Assembly (NCBI RefSeq): GCF_964340395.1
Contig: NC_135559.1
Span: 17,659,550 to 17,723,549 of the forward strand
From: Glandiceps talaboti
Lineage: Eukaryota > Hemichordata > Enteropneusta > Spengelidae
Length of the DNA stretch: 64,000 nt
Direction of reading: 5' to 3'
Below, in pieces: positions 38,582 to 51,700 of the stretch; position 1 is the stretch's first letter, and each line of letters opens with the position of its first letter. The notes below the pieces were generated by a model. That model was given only the letters and a program-made list of their open reading frames with translations. It did no database searches and had not been told where the DNA came from. The translations under genes and the position numbers were made by a program.

Positions 38582-40245
38582 TGTGGATGGATTCTTGTGT
38601 GAACTTTACTCAAAGTCACCAATCAAGGTGGCAAATTGTGTGTACATTTAAACAAGGCATGCAGATTTGGATTTTTCCACCTTATTGATTACGGGTAACA
38701 TCCCCTCTCTGCCCATTCATGGTGGATAAAAGCTGCCTGCATCTTAGCTGGACATGTGGAAAGATTTAGTTTCAAGAAGTTGCCCGTTACAAAAATATGT
38801 TCATGTCTGGCACTGTTTACCAGCTAAAACTTTTCCCTGTGTGACCTAAATCACTCTATGTTAACCAAAGTGAAGAGCAATCTGACACGGACAAAACTTG
38901 CCTGGACTTGGGTATCGCTAAAAAGTCAGACTATATTTGGGATTAGTCAAAATTCTTTCCTGGTCATATGTCAGCCGATAAGTTAGAGTGTGAGCACATA
39001 TTTTTTTGGTTTAGATATTCAATATACCAGGGTAGGACTTTTAAAGGTAAAAGTTGTAGAAAAGTAGTTTATATCAGTACACTGAGGAGAAGTTAGTTTT
39101 AGTTTAGAAGTGGTTTCCTGTAAAAGTCTAAAACTTCACGATTTGAAATACTTAGTATAGGTAGACAAAATGAAATGAATTTTATGTTGATTATATGACA
39201 CCTATTTGTGTCAATCAGAATTGAGGAAACTAGAACTGGAATTTCATTTTTTTTCCAGCCAAATATTCAATCTTATTAAAATCTGATGTGGTGAATACAG
39301 CTCAGTTTCTTTATTTTCCTCTATTCCTGCATTTGTTGTTGTTTATATTTGATTTTGTTGTTCTGGCAGTGATCGCTGCCTTTCCATTATTCCATCTGGA
39401 AAAACAAAATCAAAAACAAAACGACACTAAATGATGACGAAAGAGGTAAGTAAGAAAATTGAGAGACGTATTCACCACATCAGATTTTAATCAGATTTGG
39501 TAAATATTCTGTAACTGTAACTACAAAGATTTATACATGAATGATGTACTGTAGTGTGAAACTCAAATCCAATGTGATCAAGTATACAATTTGTAACATG
39601 AGTACATATTGATGTATATCAGTACACAGCGAGTGAGTAGTCTGTAGCACTGCATTGTTGCAAACCACAGCCTCTTTTACAGCATCGTCCAAAATACGTC
39701 ATCGTTATTTCGCAGTGTCATGGAAAAAAAAGATAACAGCTCTGGTTTGCCAGTATGGTAGCACTGTTGTATTGGTTTTATAAATCTGACAGTGTGATCT
39801 GAGAGGATCTTTGGGTAATGAAACTTGTGTGGGTTGAGTTACCAAGTTAGGAAATAATACACTTACTCCACCGGTATTCATGTGCTGTTTTTTGTGTGTG
39901 GCTGCTAGGCTGGAACTGACATGCTAGCCATTGGCAATGGTCATTGAAATACATTAATGCAATCACAGTCGTAGTACGTGATCCCATGGAAACAGGCTTC
40001 AACTATACATCATCAAATTCCTTTCACTTTGGAAAAGTGATAAAACTATTTCACTCGCACGCCACCAATCTCTACCTGTACTAAGAAGGGTTTTGTACAG
40101 TCTGAAATATGTACCACGGGGTCAGAGATCAGTGCTTCCTTTAACCTGTAAAAACAAGATGTGCATTCCTTAGTGTATGTGACCTTGTTTGGCCACCCTT
40201 TCTATATTCAAGAAAAGTTCTGAATAAAGTTGTACTTGACAAGAC
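38582..40245 (+). other. TAF6 3' UTR
   Basis: It runs from the stop TAA at 38579-38581 to a canonical AATAAA at 40223-40228 followed by a GT-rich stretch. It contains an inverted repeat at 39276-39490. Confidence 0.7.
39276..39490. repeat. Perfect 23-bp inverted repeat in TAF6 3' UTR
   Basis: TTAAAATCTGATGTGGTGAA plus TAC at 39276-39298 is exactly inverted at 39468-39490. Weaker pairing extends on both sides, leaving a loop of about 170 nt. It is probably the ends of an old MITE. Confidence 0.85.
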
Positions 40246-41057
40246 CCACAAATGCTCTCACAGTGTTGCCATGTTTTGTCCATGATTCTTCATAACGGTT
40301 TGTAAATTTGAATTATTTGGTATACTAAATCAAGTGCTATAGATGATTTACATGACATCAATATTCCATATTCTATTGCTAACCGAGTCCTAGATAAGGC
40401 CCTGAGAGACAATGGATAGCTTGGCGGTAACGTACTTATTGACGCGCTGCAGACTGAATAGCGCCCTCTTTGATGTCCATAGTTTTGAAGATTGCTTTTG
40501 TTTTTCTTAGCTTTTGTTTTTTTTGGAAGAACTACAGAAGACGGGTGCACAGGTAATTATATTACTCGGGTTGTTGGGACCTGCACAGAATATTACATTG
40601 ATAAGTAAAACATTACTTTAAGTGACGATATTTCAGGTTATCTACATTGGGCGTAAACTTGAATTTCAGACCACTTAGGGACGATCGTACAATGTTACAC
40701 AAGCTCAATAAGCGAACTCCGTTCGTTTAGGGGAGGGGGTCTGGCGTCAGTGCGATTGCTGAAGTTCACTTTCACACTCCTAACCAAATTTCGACGGAAA
40801 GCTTTCACTCCGATTCTTTAATGATACCAGAATTTGTATATAGAGATGTTGATATAAAGTTGATAAAAATTTACTTTTAATGTGAGGTATGGTGCTGCCA
40901 TGTGTTTTTGGTAGTATTTTTACGTGTGTACATTACATCAATCGTAGAGGTGTGACCGCTATATAGTTGTCATCATAGTTTACGTAAATCAATGTTTGAT
41001 GTCATCACATTTGTGAATGTTCGTATGGGGGAGGGGAGGGGGTTTGACAAACTTATG

Positions 41058-41072
41058 ATAGTAGTAGTAGTA

Positions 41073-41124
<52 letters not shown>

Positions 41125-41128
41125 GGTT
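41058..41128. repeat. (TAG)n/(TGG)n microsatellite
   Basis: About 18 TAG/GTA units pass into several GTG units. Confidence 0.97.
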
Positions 41129-41155
41129 GTTTCTCGATAAACCTTGTCATATTTC

Positions 41156-41690
41156 TTACTTTCTTGACATCAAGTACTTTAGTTTTTCATTGTCTGGCAA
41201 ATCAGGGTAATCATCGTCAAAATCAAAATGTACATTCCGAAGATCATTATATAAATTACACTGCAAAAGAAAATGTACTTCATTTTCGATAACATTATCA
41301 TTACAAAAGGCACTCATTCTTTCAGATATTGGTTCACCTTGTAACGTCCAGTCTCTGTATATGAAGAGGTAATTATACACCTGAACTGAACTGAGCCATG
41401 AAAGATCGTTGACTACGCGATAATTATAAGTTCATGGACACGTAGGGTTCAACACCGTAACTGATTTTGAAACAACTGTAGGTTCTTAGTTTTTGGCTTA
41501 TGATGCACAGTTTCTGACCAAGATCATTCTAAATTAAACCTCAATTTACGTTCTACATTTTCTAAATCAAATGGCGACAAAAAATCTGTAGAAGTATCTA
41601 AATTTAAATCATGAAAAATATTATATAATTCTGAAGACCAGATGGAATTCCACAAACAAAAGTTCTACAGAAATAGTTTCTTTGTCAACC
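41156..41690 (-). mobile_element. Decayed LINE (non-LTR retrotransposon) 3' fragment
   Basis: On the minus strand, a 74-codon frame reads WTLQGEPISERMSAFCNDNV then IENEVHFLLQCNLYNDLR. This is the C-terminal Cys/His block downstream of reverse transcriptase in many invertebrate LINEs. Further upstream (41380-41690) the translation still shows LFQNQ-like and LWNSIWSS-like pieces, but stops and frame changes intervene. No reverse transcriptase domain remains in the window. The class is inferred from the zinc-knuckle-like tail, and the exact clade is not recognised. Confidence 0.6.
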
Positions 41691-42727
41691 TCTTCTCATC
41701 CAGTTGAAGTAGTGCCTAACCATCGGAATGTGTCTACGAACTCTGCAGGAAAGCCAACCAGTACTTAGTATCCCCAGTCAAAGTGTTAGTACATTTAAAT
41801 ACGTTTGTTGAGCTTTTGTGACATTATGCGATCGTCCCATAACCACTTTATGTGAAGAAAAAAGAAAATAGCTAAACAAACATCAGTTTGATAATGTCGA
41901 TTTAAAAATCAAATAGAAATATATTAAAGAAATCAGCAAAGTGTGCTGAATTGTACTTGCTGTCTGTGTTGTCAGAGCTGATCACAATTAATTACAAAAT
42001 GCAAGGTTTCTATTGAGACCATGTCTCTATCTTAATCTGTAAGGTACGCCGGCCGTGACCGAGACCCCCCACACACATTGGTCAACTCCTTTCTATCTCT
42101 GTTCAACCTGACCATAAATACACAAAAATAGCACACTTGTGGATAAAAGGTACGGGTACGTGTGAGACAACTTTTTTACAATCTGAATGTCAGAATGACC
42201 AGCTTTTTATATCATGTGTGATGAATCCAAGACGGTCGAGATCACTTCAATAGTGTCTGTACAGAATTAGAACTGTTGGCGTGCAATTGCTTGATATCTC
42301 CAATTATTGTCTGGGCCGGTGTGATTTTTGTTAAAATTTCTCCTCAGAATGGCTTTCAAAAATTACATTTATTCTGTGTTCCGTTCTTTTAATTTAATAC
42401 ATGTATTACTTTATATAAACAACAGGGGCGTCATTTACTACCATGCCGCGAGAGGGCGCTCACCACTTTGCTAGGTACAGTGAAGGGCATGTCGGACGTG
42501 TTGGTGCTTTTGTCTTGATGGTCTGTGTACTTCATATGTTATTTTCAGTTTTCATACCATGATATCTTAATACTGTTTTCATAATCCCACAATTTTGGTG
42601 TTCATAGTTTGTTCAGATCCAAGACTTTTTGCAAACTGTTGGTTTTTGGTTTTTGTGTATTATGCATGCCTTTATCAATAGGCATTGAGGGCTAGGAATC
42701 ATAATGAACAGGGTCTGTCTATAATTG

Positions 42728-42728
42728 T

Positions 42729-42789
<61 letters not shown>

Positions 42790-42985
42790 GCAGCGGCATG
42801 ACCACCACAACTATCATCATCACCATCACCACTATCATCATCATCATCATCATCATTTATAAATAATCATGATCATGATCATTGTCACCATCATCACCAC
42901 TATCATCACTATCATCATCACCACCACCATAATCACCATGATCATTACCACTATCATCATCATCATCATCATCATCACTGTCAAT
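42728..42985. repeat. (CAT)n-(CAG)n-(ATC)n compound trinucleotide repeat
   Basis: About 13 CAT units run directly into about nine CAG units, followed by interrupted CAT/CAC units. The Asp-rich minus-strand frame is an artefact. Confidence 0.97.
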
Positions 42986-43039
42986 ATCATCACCATACAG
43001 AACACATAAATAATTAAATAATAATAAGATAATTTCTAC

Positions 43040-45167
43040 ATTGAACATAATTACACTTTATTACAGAAGTTAACTTTTGTTTTACAAAAGTTACAACATA
43101 TTTACACAATAATATATGAAAGGACAAAAAAGGGAGTTCAATACAATTTTGCTTTACATTGTTTTCACTATTGCAACATTGACTAATATATTCATATTAA
43201 TATTGTTAATATTTAAATAAAGAACAAAAATGTGGATAAATAAAATTTGCTGGCATCCTAGTTTTTTTTAAATAATTAAACCATATGTAAAAATAACCAG
43301 GTTCAAAGAAGTTAGTGATTTGATTTTAGTGACATATATAAACTCTTTACTAATAATATACAAAGCAATAGTTTGCAGCCTTGTAGTCTTCACATGAGCA
43401 GTGGAAAAAAATACAGGGAAAAAAATTACAACAGGAGTGAAGCTGCCAACAAACAAATGTGGGATTTGTTTGTTCCGGCTGTTCTATTCTCCAGTGAATT
43501 CAGATCACATGACAGGGTACGACAATACACAAGTCCAACATAATCCACATTTTACAAAGTCTGATGAACGTTAACAGTTCTAAGTTTAAACGCAGACAGT
43601 GAAGGTGTCTCTCCACTTGGTTTAAATTGAGTCATATCAAAGGTCGAAGTTCAGAGGTTATAGGTCAGACAGCAAAATTTTGCTGCTTCAGTCACCATGA
43701 ACTAGTAGTAGTTCCATTATCATTTATTTTCAAATAACTGATTTTATCAAAAACCTGGTGTATAAACCAATATAATATATCAGCCGTGATGGTGGTACAC
43801 CAAGTGAATATACACAAATGCATAGAAAAAGGAGGAAATACAGAGGACATATTTACAAAAATAGATCCCTTTTCACTCTCTTTACAAAGAGTCTATGCCC
43901 ATATAGAGTCTAATATACAAGTAGTCCACTAAGCTCAAATCAGAGCTTTTAGATGTCGGCTAGACACCGAAACTATTGCTGTATTCGTAAAACGATACAC
44001 ATACCAGAATTACAACACAGTTTTATCGTGTGATTGGAGACATTTTAATCACTTGGTATGACGGAATTCTAAATTCATTTCACTCAGTAGCTAGTTGTCT
44101 CTCATCACTTCTTTCAAGTTATTTTTTTTTGTGTGTGTATGAACTTTATAAAGAAATAAATACATATTTCAGATATACCAGTATGGTACAGTTCAAAGGT
44201 CACTTAGTAGTTTGTTGTCACTTTACTCTTAATTGTGTGTGTTACCATATATCTCAATATTTTGATGTCAAAATTAATCTCGTAATTTTTTTACGGGCAA
44301 GTAAATTTGACAATTGAGATGTCATTTTGGAGTTCCAGTTTACTTTATTGACATACTATGCTGAACATAGTGTCTTAGTCAAGGTTATCGACAGTTCAAG
44401 TTCAGCAAAATTGTTCAAATTTGTTTTCACAGATAACGACTCTTGACAAGGTAATGTCCATTTTGTTATCTTACACCATAGTAGAGGCACATCCAAAAAG
44501 ATGTTTATATTTCTCAATGTTTGATTGTTTTCACAATGTTTCATGTTTGTTTGTACGTCTTGTCATTTCTCCAGTGATGCAGTATGGTATTCAACTTTCC
44601 CACCCCAACTTTTGGACCAACCTTTTCTGTTTCACATTCAACAGTTCAAATTTGTTTCTCGAAACGTTCACGTCATTTCCAGTCTTTCAAGTTGATGAAA
44701 TAATCAAAAAATTTTCGTAAAAAGTGAACAAAAAGTGTTGAGCGTGCAAAGAAAGTGAATATATTTGAGATTTCTACTACTACTTTAACAATCCATGTGG
44801 GAAGTCATCGTAAATGGTAACAAAATTTTGAAGAAAAATATTCAAATTGATCAGGAAATAAGATAATAAAAACATTCATAACAACTTTCTTGCTTTCTCT
44901 TCGTAAAACAATTTTGATCCAAGGAATGTAAAACTCTTTCAAATTCAAGATGTCTGTCTCTCGTCTGATTTGAATGGATGTTTTATATTTAAGGAACGGT
45001 GCATCAGCTGGGGTGACAATTTTTGAGACAAGACTCCTTGCACTAACTGTTATCTAGCACATTTGGGTGTGGGATGGTTGAATATTGTAGCATACATCAC
45101 TTGGAGAAGTTATGACATAGATAAGAAGTGTTCAAGTGCCCCACAACACACTGAACACTCAATGATT

Positions 45168-45211
<44 letters not shown>

Positions 45212-45789
45212 CGTACATGTATGTAAGTGTTTTCTGTCGATGTATGTATGTCTGTCTGACAGTCTGTATGTACGTATGTGTCATGGTATTTGTTTCTTAT
45301 ACTGTGACTGTGCCAGCACAGACACATCATCCGTGTGTATGTCTGTCTGTCAGTGTGTCTGTCTGTCTGTATGTCCTCTGCAGACATTTATAGTTCTGTA
45401 CAAATTTCACTCTTAGCGACATGCCAGCTACGTTTTTTAGCACTACAAGTGCAGTCTATTCTACATTTACATACACATCTGCAGAGGACATGAAAATCTA
45501 CAGTTATTATTATTACTAACTTCTACTGCTAATTCTACAGGCAGTTTTAAATCATCTGCATTTGCAGTATGTCAAGCAGTATAAACAATAAATTGGCATT
45601 ACCAATAAATAAAATCAGAAGCCGTCAGTTTTCACCTAAACCGAACCAAAATGCTAACAATCTAACCAGCTGACTCTAGTGAGCTTGTCTTGTTCTATCG
45701 CACCCTAAACATTCTATGTCTCTATATACACATGCAGGTAGCTGCAGCAATCTTCTGATCTTCTCTTTCCACAAATGTTCGAAAATGTT
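43040..45789 (-). other. Probable long 3' UTR of the angiomotin gene
   Basis: No exon is seen between the stop at 45790-45792 and a minus-strand AATAAA at 43062-43057. Another AATAAA lies near 44344-44349. A GT microsatellite (45169-45208) and CTGT/TGTA repeats lie inside. UTR extent is an inference. Confidence 0.45.
45169..45208. repeat. (GT)n microsatellite
   Basis: About 19 GT units, followed at 45240-45370 by interrupted GTAT/GTCT repeats. Confidence 0.96.
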
Positions 45790-48700
45790 TTAGATTTTGA
45801 AGAAATTACTGCTGGTTTCTGCCGGCGCATGCAACGTCTTCAGAATTGAATCCTGCGATGAAAGAGAAAGATAGTGATATATATTAATTAATCATTCAAG
45901 ACTAATATACATAGAAAATAGGATTGTTTATATTTTGCAGGAGTAAATTTCTTATGAACGCACTTGAAAGTGAAGATCAAATGTAAAAAAATTATAATTT
46001 CAATTTGTGCTTATTACGTTTTTTTTTTACATCTGATTTTAACCAATTTTGCAAAAATTACGTTATAATATTTTGAAAAATCTACAGTTTAAATAAAGGA
46101 AACATAAGAGAAAAATGGCAACAAAATTGGCTAAAATTTGCCCAAAAATTGGCAGAAATTTCCCACAAAATTGGATGGAATTTCTGCCAAAATTGATTCC
46201 TATGTTCTTAAAATGGTTAGTCTGCTTTGCCAAATATGAATCAAAACATTATGGAAATTTTTTTTTCTGAAAACTTGAAAATTCTGTCAAAAAAGTTTTG
46301 GTGGGAAAATATTGGAGGAATGCAATGTGACATACCTGTTGTGCTAATTCTTGGTCGAGTTCCTTTAGTCTTTCATCCTTTATATTCTTATCAATACTAC
46401 TATCACTCAGTGAAAAGTCTGTGGATAAAAATATGACAAAATATTAATTTAAAATATGATTTACAGTACAAGTAACACACGGCTCAGTAATAACCACATC
46501 AACGTAAGAAATACTTTTGAATAAAGATCTTTAGAAGGATTACTCTAAAAATCAGAGATCTTTTAAGAATATGCCTCTTACATCTTAATTTTTAAAGTAT
46601 TGACCATTTTCTGAGTGGCAATATAGTTCTCTATCAATAAATACAATGTTAAAAGTTTATGTGAGTACTCTGTTTTCCATAATATTTTCACTTTCTTCAG
46701 ATACATACTTAAAAGAAGTCGCTCAGAACAGGAAAATCAACAAATCACAACAGCCTATCATAGTATTGCAGTGAATACTTCTGAATTAACCACTTTGAAT
46801 GTTTGATTCTGAGAATGTTTGCTAACCTGATAATGCTTGATAATTATAGGAGTTCCCCATTATCAACATGGGATTAGAGCTGTGCAGTGAGGAATACGAG
46901 TTACTGATTCCAGTCATTCTTTCCTGGGATCCAAAGCCTTTCCCTGTCATCCTTTCTTGAGATCCGAAGTTCATCCCAGTCATTCTCTCTTGAGATCCAT
47001 AGTTAGTTCCAGCCATTCGTTCTTGCGATAAACTCATTCCGGCCATTCGTTCTTGCGATAAACTCATTCCGGCCATCCGCTCCTGTGATAAACTCATTCC
47101 GGCCATCCGCTCCTGTGATAAACTCATTCCGGCCATCCGCTCCTGTGATAAACTCATTCCGGCCATCCGCTCCTGTGATAAACTCATTCCAGCCATCCTT
47201 TCCTGCGATAAACTCATTCCAGTCATCCTTTCCTGTGAAAAACTCATTCCGGGCATCCTTTCCTGGGATAAACTCATTCCAGCCATTCGTTCCTGCAATC
47301 CTAAATTCATTCCAACCATAGATTCCTGAGATCCTAGTCCCCTACTTTGTGGTTTCATGGTAATATTTTGCAATGATCCTTGCGGGGAAACTGATGATCG
47401 TAAAATTTGTTCTAACGATGAAAGTGCTCGGTCTTTCTCATGAGATTGGTGTTGTAATGATGATATCATGTTATTTTTCTCTGTCAATTCATACTGCAAT
47501 GCTTTAACTCTACAGGATACGAAAAAAAAAATATTATTAATTTTCATAAATTATTAAAATTTGACGTATTACTATGGTGATGTAAGAATAACATATTATC
47601 TGAAATAGCATTTTACCACCCAGATATGTAAATTTGTAGTGAAATTTATAAATATAACAGGGGTAAAATTCTAGGCATGTGATGACAATAATGATCATTT
47701 AATCGCTTGGTTGATACCATGGCTTCCATTCCACGCACTTCACATGCATTACTCTAGGTGTATGTGAGAATAAGTCAACCATCTTGTTTTATTTTGACCT
47801 TCTAGTCTAGTGCGAGGTCAAATGCTATTTCAGGTACTGAGAATTGTTTAAATAAAAGGTGTTTACAAGTACAATGATAATAACACGAATAAACAAAATT
47901 GATTTCAATTCGGTGCAAATCAAAACACAAGAATTAACAATTATAACTAAATATGGGAAAGTGAAGCAAAGATAGTTGATAAAATTCACTAAAAATTTGG
48001 ATTTTTTTAGTTTCCCATTTCAAAACCTGTTATTTGGTATATATATTGAAACAAATATTTCAAAAATCCAGAAATTCCAAGCCAATATAAAGAACCATAA
48101 ATCAGATAAAAATTTAGTCTGCATTTTGGATTTCGCCAAGTTTTGCACCTGCGTAATATCCTTGAGAGAACTGAAAATTGAACTGAACAAAAATATAACG
48201 TATGCTTACCTGGCTTCTAAATCTGAGTTTTTCTTGCTGACAGCAAAAGCCTCTTCCATCTGTTTCATTTTTTCCACCTGGAATTCTTCCTCGGCACTTA
48301 TTTCAGGAATTTGGTATCTATTAATAGATTGATAATGATTGCGTTAAACTATGTATGTATGAACAAGATGGGGGACCTAGCACCAGAGGGCAAACACCAG
48401 ATCATGTCTGAAGACCGATTGAATACATTTTGACTACATGTGTTACACTTGACAACATTGCTAAAATTTGGGGAATTTTTTGCTGCAAGCATTTCATTTG
48501 TCACTTCAAGTATGTGTTTATCCATTTTTGTCAATTCAGGAAAGACAAACATTTTAACTCAAATGTGATAAATTCTTGATTAATTCAAGGTAGAACTATT
48601 TGAAAATTTTTCAAGGTTGATTTTAGGAAAGATTTGTCATGTTTCTTTTCAAAATTTTCAAGATTCCATTGACTGTTTTTGGGTGACAGCTACATGACAA

Positions 48701-51700
48701 GAGCTGTCAAACTGAATATTCCAACAATTCCAGCGAATACCGTGTGTTAACTAACTTACTTTGGACTTAGGGTTGGACTCGGTGGGTCAACGCAATGCTT
48801 CAGAGCTACTTCTTCATGGTATCTTTGTTCCCACTGCAAAATAAACAAAATTGAAAAAAAAAATTATTGAAATTTTTTATAATGTGAGAAAAAGTTCACA
48901 AATTAAGACATGTTACAATGAAATGAATATAAATTGCTACATTATGTAATGCTCAGGATGATACTGCATTTAAATAGTGAACATAACTTTGCATATTAAG
49001 TAGCTAATTTGCATATCCACTTTAACATTTGCATAAACCCTCATATCTCATATAGCACTAAGTTACAGCACTGCAAGAAGACCTGCATGAAGACATCTAT
49101 AGCCAAACACATTTGAGTGGTGAATTAATTATCCGTTTTTAAGCTCCAATATTCTTTTTTTTTATTTCTAAAAAAAAAACTTTTGACAGGTAGCAAAAAG
49201 TTTGGTTACCTTGGTGACTTCAGATTCAAGGGACATTATCTTTTCATCTCTCTCTTTCAGCAACACCATGAGTGTGTGTGAGTTATTCGGTGACTCCAAT
49301 GATACACCTTCATCATGTTCCTGATTAGCTACGGCATTCTGACAAAAAAAAAATCAAACATTTGCATAAATTAGAATATTAATGACAACATTCCATATGG
49401 GATTATACCTGATGGTTAATAATGAACATTTCAAGAATACCAGGAAGAGTGAATCATGTGTAAAATACATACATACATTTCTGGGAAATCCTTAAATAAC
49501 AACTTCTAAATAAGCATTTAAATTTAACAATTAATAGGTGAATGAAGAATTTTTCTCTCTTACTTTCAACAAAATAGACCAATGGATGTCTACGGTCTAC
49601 GGTAATAGAAGAGACTGAATACAACGATATAAAGATTTTCAGATTTCTACCCCTGACCACACATTAGGATAAAATAGAAACTAAATAACTATTGATTACA
49701 ACTTTCCCTATACTTGTCACGTCACATCATTACATCACTGTATGATATGATATTCATTCAACCTCACCTGCTGTGCACGGAGAATTTCTATTTCCTTTTC
49801 CAATTTCATTCTCAATTTCTTTTCTAACTGTTCTCTCTTGTCGCAGGCATTCTGGAGGGCTCCAACAGCTCTTTGTAACTTCTCCACTCTATCGACATAG
49901 ACTTGCTTTTTCTTACACTGTTGGAAATCAGATAATTTGAAGTGGTAAGTATTTCAATACATTTGAGTATTTCGAATCAGCAATGTGGAAATGTGCAGCT
50001 TCTCAAATGGTGTATCAATCTTATGACCTTTGACACTACAAGGAATTCTGGGAGAATCAAATATGGCCGCCTTTCAGTGTACTATATGACTAAAAATATA
50101 TTGTTATCAAAATCATCAAATGTGCACTTATTAAACTTGAATTTGATCACTTCAATGAATACTAAACTTTCATGAAAGACATTAAAATTTTCATCTAGTC
50201 AAAAATATTGTAACAATTAATACCTCTTCTTGCAGCCTAACAACATTAGCCTGTGCACTAGACAAAGCAGCATCAAGGACATCGATATGGGTCCTTTGTT
50301 CTGACAGTGTAGCTCTCTGGGCAGATAACTCTACCTCCACTCTCTCTTTATGGGTATGATGTTCCTTATCTGTGAACAAACATAAATTGAACAATTAAAT
50401 CTCAATCATTTCATGTAAACTGTCAATAACATGTAGAATGAATTTGAACCTGTCTAAAAAGAAACTGCATGCGTAGACTTCTCACAATCTAACCTTTAAT
50501 ATTTCATCAATATCAGATCTTTCATATTTTGGAAATACTACAATATACATAACGCCCAACTTCTTTTTTTGAAGGCAAATGGCTAAACTGTTTTTTCAAC
50601 TACTGCTAGGCATAGGTTGCCCAGTATGATAGCGGAGATTAGACAGAAAGACTGAAACTGAGATAAATGTGACAATTTCACTAACTTATAACCTATATCA
50701 ATTCTGATGTTCTAATTTAGAGGAAAAAGCTTTCGTCACTCTTTGATATATTTATGCTTTGTCGGTCATTTTTAAAGTTCTCCATGACAAAAACAAGGTT
50801 TCTTTTCATGCTCTCCTGCATTCAAAACATCGCAATGGCTAGACAAATTGTTTGCATTGTTGATGTCACATGACCACAACAATGCCCTGGCATTGCTTTA
50901 GTGTAAAGGCATTACTTTAGTGTAAAGTATCGGATGTTGAATGTATTTGTTATATAACAGAACAATATCAAGTATGTCATCTCTAGATCTGGCATCATGC
51001 CTATATACTTTGTACATAAAGCTGATTACCCTGAAGGACGAATTATAACACAGTCAGCAAAATTTTCTGTCCTTCCAATTTCAATTCAAAGCTGCCGCTT
51101 GCCAATCTTGGCCAAAGACAGTTGCATAAAGTGTAGGAGAGCTGGAACACATGGGGAAAACTATTTTGCTTTGTGGTGGGGAAAAGAAAGTCCCTGCAGT
51201 GCCATTTAAAGACAAAATGCAATACTTCCAAAAGTGTACAGGAGAATGAACCATGATGCTTTCTGTATGTCTGTGTGTAGGTTACTTGTTACTTGTGTGA
51301 GAGTGTGTGTAGGGGAAGGGGGTTACAAGAAAGTCTACACTTGGCTAGTCTTGATCACATGCTATTCTAATCTATTATTCTACAGAAATGCAGTTCACTA
51401 TAGTTAATCACTGATTCCAGGCTAAAAAATGACCTTGCTCAAGACAAATTTACAACAGAAGACCACCACAGAGTTGAACTCCTTTGAAAAACATAAGGTG
51501 GTTTCTACATCAATTTGTATGTATGAGGTATTCATTGACTGATTGACATAGTAGGGACAGTGTCTGCTACTATTTTTTACCTATTTTCATGATAATTCAT
51601 CAAGGCCATCCACAGTATACTTACGTTGGACAATTAACTGGGCAATAATGGCATCTCTCTTCCTAAGCTCTCTTTTCAACTGATCTACATCATTACTACA

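Larger units (their letters stand above)
40246..43040. other. Intergenic sequence between TAF6 and angiomotin
   Basis: It holds a TAG trinucleotide run (41058-41116), a decayed LINE fragment, and CAT/CAG repeats. I recognise no host gene. Confidence 0.6.

Noticed and set aside
42857-43048. Asp-rich minus-strand frame
   Set aside because: It is a translation of the CAT repeat.
47085-47321. Plus-strand frame of [10 protein letters not shown] repeats
   Set aside because: It is the antisense shadow of the angiomotin coding minisatellite.
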